Shown here piece by piece: positions 60,021 to 64,000 of a DNA stretch of 64,000 nucleotides. Under the pieces are notes generated by a model. The model made no database searches. It saw only the letters and a list, made by a program, of their open reading frames with translations, and was not told where the DNA came from. Within the stretch, counting starts at the first letter, position 1, and each line of letters begins with the position of its first letter. Source of the stretch: CAZFOB01 sp964520325 (lineage in GTDB: Bacteria; Actinomycetota; JAICYB01); contig CAZFOB010000007.1 in the NCBI GenBank assembly GCA_964520325.1, forward strand, positions 1-64,000, read 5' to 3'. A program made the position numbers and the translations under genes.

Positions 60021-61454
60021 GTGAAGCTGCGTACGGGGATGGCATGGTTCTGCGTGCTCGCGCTCGTGTCGGTTGGCTGCGGGTCGCGCCTGTCTGAAGA
60101 GGACCGGGCGGCCGTGATCAGCGCGCTCGCGCGCACTCGCGGTGCTTCGCAAGCCACCACACCGACCGGTCCGAGCGCGACCGGCCCGGTCTTTGAGGAC
60201 ATCCCGTCCGGCGAGCAGCCTTCCGGCGACCAACCGACGGACGCCGGCGGTCCGGTTGCAGATGACGCGGGCACGAGGCCATCGGGTCCGGCGAACGCAG
60301 GGACGAAGACGTGCGCGAAAGCCACCAAGGCAGGCGGCACCGGCGTCACCGCGAACAAGCTCACTGTTGCCACGCTCGCCGACATCAGCGGTGTTCAGCC
60401 GGGACTGTTCCAGTCGGCTCACCAGGCGGCGCGAGCAGCTGCTGCGTACATCAACAGCCAGGGCGGTATCTGCGGACGCCAGGTCGAGCCGTTGCTCCTT
60501 GACAGCAAGACTGATTCAGGCGGCAACCGCGCCGCGATGCTGGACGCATGCGACAAGGCGTATGCCGTCGCCGGCTCGATGTCGGCCTTCGACGACGGGA
60601 GTGCGGCCCCCGGACAGTCATGCGGCATCCCCGACATCACAGCCATCACGACGAACGCCCCGAAGTACCGAGCGACCAACACATACCCGATCTCTCCGAA
60701 CGGAGGCGGCCTTATCGCGAGCACCGCACCCCGGTACCTCATGAAGAGGTTCCCGAACGCGGTGAAGAAGGCCGCACAGCTGTGGCTCAACCAAGCGGTC
60801 ACGAAGAACAACGCGACACAGCGGATGAAGGCCTACGAGAGAGTGGGCTTCACATACGTGTATTCGACCGAGGTGCAGGTGCTCGAAGCCAATTACACCC
60901 GCTTCGTCCAGGAGATGCGCAACCGCGGTGTGCAGTACGTGAACATGGTGTCCGATTTCCAGAGCATCGTCCGTCTGCAGAAATCGTTTCGTCAGCAGAA
61001 CTACGTCCCGCAGGTGCGCCACTGGGACTCGGTCGCCTACGATCCCGATTACCTGAGCGAGGCGGAGCCGGTCGACGGCTCGCTCGTGTCGATCGACACC
61101 TCGATGTTCGAGGAAGCGGACAGCAACGCCGAGATGAAGCTCTACACCGAGTGGTTGCAGCGGGCTTCCCCTGGTGCGGTCCCCGACTACTTCGGTATCT
61201 ACGCCTGGAGTGCGTATCGCCTGTTCCAGAAGCTCGCCACCGATATCGGACCGGATCTGACGCGTCCGAAGCTCATGGCTGCGCTCAAAGCGACGAAAGA
61301 GTGGGGCGCGAACGGACTCCATGCGCCGCATGAGATCGGTGCGAAGCGGTTGTCGACGTGCAGCATCTTCCTCGAGGTCAAGGGCGGTAAGTTCAGACGG
61401 TTGTCACCCGCTTCTCGCTTTGACTGCAGCGGGAATCTCGTCAGCGGCTTGTGA
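60021..61454 (+). CDS. Liv-type ABC substrate-binding lipoprotein (second copy)
   Basis: 477 residues from GTG 60021 with AGGGGAGG upstream. Lipobox LVSVGC (Cys about 20), a Pro/Ser/Gly spacer to about 95, then a type 1 binding fold: VTANKLTVATLADISGVQPG, INSQGGICGRQVEPLLLDSK and a long C-terminal lobe with paired Cys. The start CGSRLSEEDRAAV mirrors CGSRLPDDVLESI of the lipoprotein at 34650. No permease or ATPase gene is adjacent, so it may feed the importer at 36106. It follows the aldehyde dehydrogenase by 13 bp. Confidence 0.9.
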   Translation: MKLRTGMAWFCVLALVSVGCGSRLSEEDRAAVISALARTRGASQATTPTGPSATGPVFEDIPSGEQPSGDQPTDAGGPVADDAGTRPSGPANAGTKTCAKATKAGGTGVTANKLTVATLADISGVQPGLFQSAHQAARAAAAYINSQGGICGRQVEPLLLDSKTDSGGNRAAMLDACDKAYAVAGSMSAFDDGSAAPGQSCGIPDITAITTNAPKYRATNTYPISPNGGGLIASTAPRYLMKRFPNAVKKAAQLWLNQAVTKNNATQRMKAYERVGFTYVYSTEVQVLEANYTRFVQEMRNRGVQYVNMVSDFQSIVRLQKSFRQQNYVPQVRHWDSVAYDPDYLSEAEPVDGSLVSIDTSMFEEADSNAEMKLYTEWLQRASPGAVPDYFGIYAWSAYRLFQKLATDIGPDLTRPKLMAALKATKEWGANGLHAPHEIGAKRLSTCSIFLEVKGGKFRRLSPASRFDCSGNLVSGL

Positions 61455-61466
61455 GGCCTGACCTTT

Positions 61467-61494
61467 CCCTCTTCACCGGCCCCTCTTCACCGGC
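61467..61494 (-). repeat. 14-bp perfect tandem duplication containing the cyp142 stop codon
   Basis: CCCTCTTCACCGGC occurs at 61467-61480 and 61481-61494. Read on the minus strand the duplication shifts frame by one codon position, and the cyp142 TGA (61473-61475) lies inside the second unit met. The present C-terminus (PVKRGR) is therefore set by the duplication. Confidence 0.93.
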
Positions 61495-62648
61495 ATCGAT
61501 TCGTAGCCGCTGATGAAGTTGGCCGGACGGTGCGCCGGCTCTGTGGTATCGACGAGCTCGAGGTCGGGGAAACGGTCGATCAACCGGTCGAAGAACACCC
61601 GTAGCTCCAGACGCGCGAGTGAGGCGCCCAGACAGAAGTGCGGCCCGGCACCGAAGGCGATGTGATCGTTCGGCGTGCGGGAGATGTCGAAGCGGAACGG
61701 ATCTACGAAGTGGTCCTCGTCCCGGTTGGCCGACGAGTACAGGAGCATCAGCTTCTCGCCTTTGCGGACCTGCTGTCCGTGGAATTCGACGTCTCGCGTA
61801 GCCGTGCGCGCCATGTTCTTGATCGGACTGACCCAACGCAGCGCCTCCTCGACCGTCGGATTCAGCAACGATCGGTCGGTGCGCAGCCGGTCCCACTGGT
61901 CGCGGTGTGTGAGGAGCTGGTAGGCCCCACCGGTCATCACGTGGCGCGTTGTCTCATCGCCACCGATGAGGATCAGGAGCGTCTCGAACACCAGCTCTTC
62001 GTCGCCGAGGTGCTCGCCGTCTACCTCGGCGTGGACGAGCGCGCTGATGATGTCGTCGCTCGGCTCGAGCCGACGCTTCGCGATGACCTTTCGGATGAAG
62101 GTCTGCCAGCCGTCGAAAGCCTGAACTGCCTTCGTGAGCAGCTCGGCATCGGTGACACCAAGGCCGCGCATGAGATCGTCCGACCACTCGAGGAGATCCG
62201 GGTGGTCGGCTTCGTCCATACCCATCGCATCGCCGATGACGATCAACGGCAGCCACACCGCGACATCGAGGACGAGATCGAACGTCTCGCGTCTCTCGAT
62301 CCTGTCGAGAAGACGGTCGACGATGTCGGTGATCACGGGTTGCAGCGCACGAACCTGCTTGGGAGTGAATCCCTTGTTGACGAGCTCGCGCCGCCGGGCA
62401 TGGGCCGGGTCGTCCATCTCGATCATCATCGGATTGGGCGGAGAATCCGGCCTGATCCCACCGGCACTCGAGAACAGTGTTGGGTTCGTCTCGACTTCGC
62501 GAACGTGGTCGTACTTCGTGATCCCCCACACACCGTTTCTTTCGTCGAAGTAGACGGGGGCGTTGCTTCGCATCCACGCGAGGTCGTCGTGCGGATCGCG
62601 TCCCCAGAAGTCGCCGGAGACGATGTCGATCGCACGAGCGGTCGTCAC
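61473..62648 (-). CDS. cyp142: CYP142-like cytochrome P450 (cholesterol side-chain hydroxylase)
   Basis: 391 residues. LFSSAGGIRPDSPPNPMMIEMDDPAHARRRELVNKGFTP is a close CYP142 match. I-helix LLILIGGDETTRHVMTGG (about 225-242), VEEALRW (ExxR), VSPIKNMARTATRDVEFHG, heme loop FGAGPHFCLGASLARLEL (Cys near 337) and RPANFISGYESMPV at the end follow. CYP142 carries out the same terminal hydroxylation as CYP125 with opposite stereochemistry in mycobacteria. It is far from the KstR cluster and no box is seen upstream; it follows the small anchored protein gene by 20 bp. Confidence 0.9.
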   Translation of the reverse strand: MTTARAIDIVSGDFWGRDPHDDLAWMRSNAPVYFDERNGVWGITKYDHVREVETNPTLFSSAGGIRPDSPPNPMMIEMDDPAHARRRELVNKGFTPKQVRALQPVITDIVDRLLDRIERRETFDLVLDVAVWLPLIVIGDAMGMDEADHPDLLEWSDDLMRGLGVTDAELLTKAVQAFDGWQTFIRKVIAKRRLEPSDDIISALVHAEVDGEHLGDEELVFETLLILIGGDETTRHVMTGGAYQLLTHRDQWDRLRTDRSLLNPTVEEALRWVSPIKNMARTATRDVEFHGQQVRKGEKLMLLYSSANRDEDHFVDPFRFDISRTPNDHIAFGAGPHFCLGASLARLELRVFFDRLIDRFPDLELVDTTEPAHRPANFISGYESMPVKRGR

Positions 62649-62668
62649 TGGCGGCAGAGTCGCGGAGC

Positions 62669-63040
62669 TTAGGGCCCGGCCGGCTTTGGGCTGCCGACGA
62701 CGTAGCCGCCGCCGGTCTTCTTCCCAGGATCGACAGTCCCGCTGACCACGCCGATGGTGCCGCTGCCGTGGATCTCGTGGCGCTCGGTCTTCGGGGCCGA
62801 ATCGGCCTGCCGCGAGCTGCCCTCTGACGATCCCGATCGGCCGGGGCCTTCGGAGGGTGCAGGGGTGGGTTCAGGTGTCTTCGGCTCCTCAGGGACCCGT
62901 CGCTCGATGCGTTGCATCGTCGTGCGCTCGCCGGCCGGAGTGCTCTCGGGCCCCCGGACGGCAGAGATCGCGATCGCGCAGATGCCGAGGAGCAGCCCAC
63001 ACGTCGCCAATGCGATCAGCACGACCCTCCGCCGTTTCAT
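62669..63040 (-). CDS. Small membrane-anchored protein, unknown function
   Basis: 123 residues. Basic MKRRR start, one membrane helix (VVLIALATCGLLLGICAIAISAV, about 6-28), then a Pro/Glu/Ser-rich low-complexity region and a C-terminal Gly-rich segment (TIGVVSGTVDPGKKTGGGYVVGS). No catalytic motif and no recognised family. Upstream of cyp142 on the same strand with a 20-bp gap, so the two may be co-transcribed. Confidence 0.65.
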   Translation of the reverse strand: MKRRRVVLIALATCGLLLGICAIAISAVRGPESTPAGERTTMQRIERRVPEEPKTPEPTPAPSEGPGRSGSSEGSSRQADSAPKTERHEIHGSGTIGVVSGTVDPGKKTGGGYVVGSPKPAGP

Positions 63041-63063
63041 GCGAGCAGACTACAGGTGGCGCT

Positions 63064-64000
63064 CTAGCGCGCTCCCTGCCGGGGTTGTTCGCCCCGTCCG
63101 GGCTGTCCCACCTTGACGCCGTGGCGCTCGGCCCACGTTTTCAGGCCTTCAGCTTCCCGTGCCGACTGCTCGGTGATCCGACGAAGCTCGTCCGAGCTTG
63201 GCCGGTCCGGCTGCAGGCGGAGCGTGAGATAGGCCGCTGCACCGAGAGGGATCGGGAGCCAGAAATTCACCAGACGGTAGGAGATGACGCCGAGGATCGC
63301 CACGTCGCGGGGGACGCCGAAACCGACGAGGGACGTGGTGAGCACGGCTTCGACCACTCCGAGGCCGCCCGGTGTGATCGGGATCGCCGCGAGCACGTTG
63401 GCCAGGCCATAGGCAACGATCAGACCGTCGATGCCGAGCCTGTAACCGAAAGCGAGGATGAAGACCCACAGCGATGCGGCGCTCAAGAGCCAGTTCGCCG
63501 CGGCCCAGCCGATGGTTCGGAACATGAGCGGACGGTCGCCGGTCAGCGTCCTCAGCTGTGCCGCGATCCTATGGATGAGGCGATGCACGCTTTCGGCGTC
63601 GAGGAACGGCACACGGCGCGCCACCGCAGCAAGGCCGTGTGCGGCGCGGTCTTCGCCGCGAGTGAGCGTGATGACCGCAAGAGAGAATCCGGAGACCAGG
63701 AGGAGTCCGATCACCGCGGCCGTGAGGTACACGGGGTTGAAGCCGCGTAATGGGATCGACACGACGAGGCCGAGCCAGAGGATGACGTTGAGCACCACTG
63801 CCGACCCGATGCTCTGAGTCGCGAGCGCGAAGCCGGCGTCGGGACCGCTTACGCCGGCGTTGCTCAACAGCCGGAAGCCGAGCCCGCTACCGGCGGCCGC
63901 TCCCCCGGGGAGCACATGACTTACCGAGAGTGTCGAGAGCTGGATGCGCAGCAGCGTCCAGAAGCCGGGCTTGTCCCCCGTCCGCGGAAGCACGCCGCGC
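63064..64000 (-). CDS. LPG-synthase-TM / YbhN-like flippase-family membrane protein, 5' end outside window
   Basis: About 312 residues in the window, open at the right edge, so the N-terminus is missing. Hydrophobic helices and the motifs LPGGAAAGSGLGFRLL and the conserved ITPGGLGVVEAVLTTSLVGFGV (about residues 215-236 of the visible part) mark the lysylphosphatidylglycerol synthase transmembrane (UPF0104) family, whose members flip or modify membrane lipids. A hydrophilic basic tail follows the last helix. It ends 23 bp before the small anchored protein gene. Confidence 0.85.
   Translation of the reverse strand, partial: RGVLPRTGDKPGFWTLLRIQLSTLSVSHVLPGGAAAGSGLGFRLLSNAGVSGPDAGFALATQSIGSAVVLNVILWLGLVVSIPLRGFNPVYLTAAVIGLLLVSGFSLAVITLTRGEDRAAHGLAAVARRVPFLDAESVHRLIHRIAAQLRTLTGDRPLMFRTIGWAAANWLLSAASLWVFILAFGYRLGIDGLIVAYGLANVLAAIPITPGGLGVVEAVLTTSLVGFGVPRDVAILGVISYRLVNFWLPIPLGAAAYLTLRLQPDRPSSDELRRITEQSAREAEGLKTWAERHGVKVGQPGRGEQPRQGAR

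Overview
The window is high-GC DNA (roughly 63-65% by eye) from an actinobacterium. The genes are tightly packed, with frequent ATGA, GTGA and TTGA stop/start overlaps and many GTG or TTG starts. A mycothiol-dependent formaldehyde dehydrogenase, an F420-type (Ddn-like) protein and a near-complete set of KstR-regulon sterol genes all point to Actinomycetota. The sterol importer differs from the Mce4 system of mycobacteria and rhodococci, so I infer a lineage outside the Mycobacteriales (Acidimicrobiia-like is a guess). No rRNA, tRNA, CRISPR array, insertion sequence or phage gene was seen, and no intergenic gap exceeds about 175 bp.

Layout. 1-640: end of a secreted Calx-beta protein. 717-3863: KstR-like box, two DUF35 proteins and Ltp4/Ltp3-like thiolase-fold proteins. 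3864-4481: MazF-type toxin-antitoxin. 4488-16588: mixed accessory metabolism (DinB-like protein, cupin, crotonases, response regulator, acyltransferase, ASST-like propeller, quinone reductase, mscR, aldo-keto reductase, esterases) ending in a VapBC pair. 16608-24751: mostly minus-strand genes (acyl-CoA dehydrogenase, methyltransferase, formamidase, dipeptidase, aldehyde dehydrogenase, MFS), plus an M20 peptidase and a rhodanese remnant.

24869-46067 is the core. A perfect KstR-type palindrome precedes chsH2-chsH1-ltp2-fadA5-fadE28-fadE29-MFS-kstR-livG-like ATPase-propeller lipoprotein. A second box precedes a substrate-binding lipoprotein, a fused LivH-LivM permease, a LivF-like ATPase, two unknown membrane proteins, fadE26 and fadE27. 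A third precedes cyp125, a ddn-like gene and a CaiB-family gene. Together these encode sterol side-chain hydroxylation, beta-oxidation and retro-aldol removal of the last side-chain carbons, with the regulator inside its own operon. The transporter is of the branched-chain amino-acid (Liv) type.

46033-50585 (minus): class III nucleotide cyclase, HtrA-like protease, AlaC-type aminotransferase and an FAD oxidoreductase. 50691-60007: TetR-cyp-SDR-cyp51-ferredoxin-NTF2 operon in the same order as the mycobacterial cyp51 locus, extended by SDR, 3-hydroxyisobutyrate-dehydrogenase-like, CMD-like, unknown Cys/His-rich and aldehyde dehydrogenase genes. 60021-64000: a second substrate-binding lipoprotein, cyp142 (minus), a small membrane-anchored protein and a partial flippase-like membrane protein.

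A recurrent oddity is short perfect tandem duplications (12-39 bp, 2-3 copies) at gene edges. At least two of them are the same 27-bp element in opposite orientations.

Family identifications rest on reading the translations and on remembered family sequences; no database search was run.
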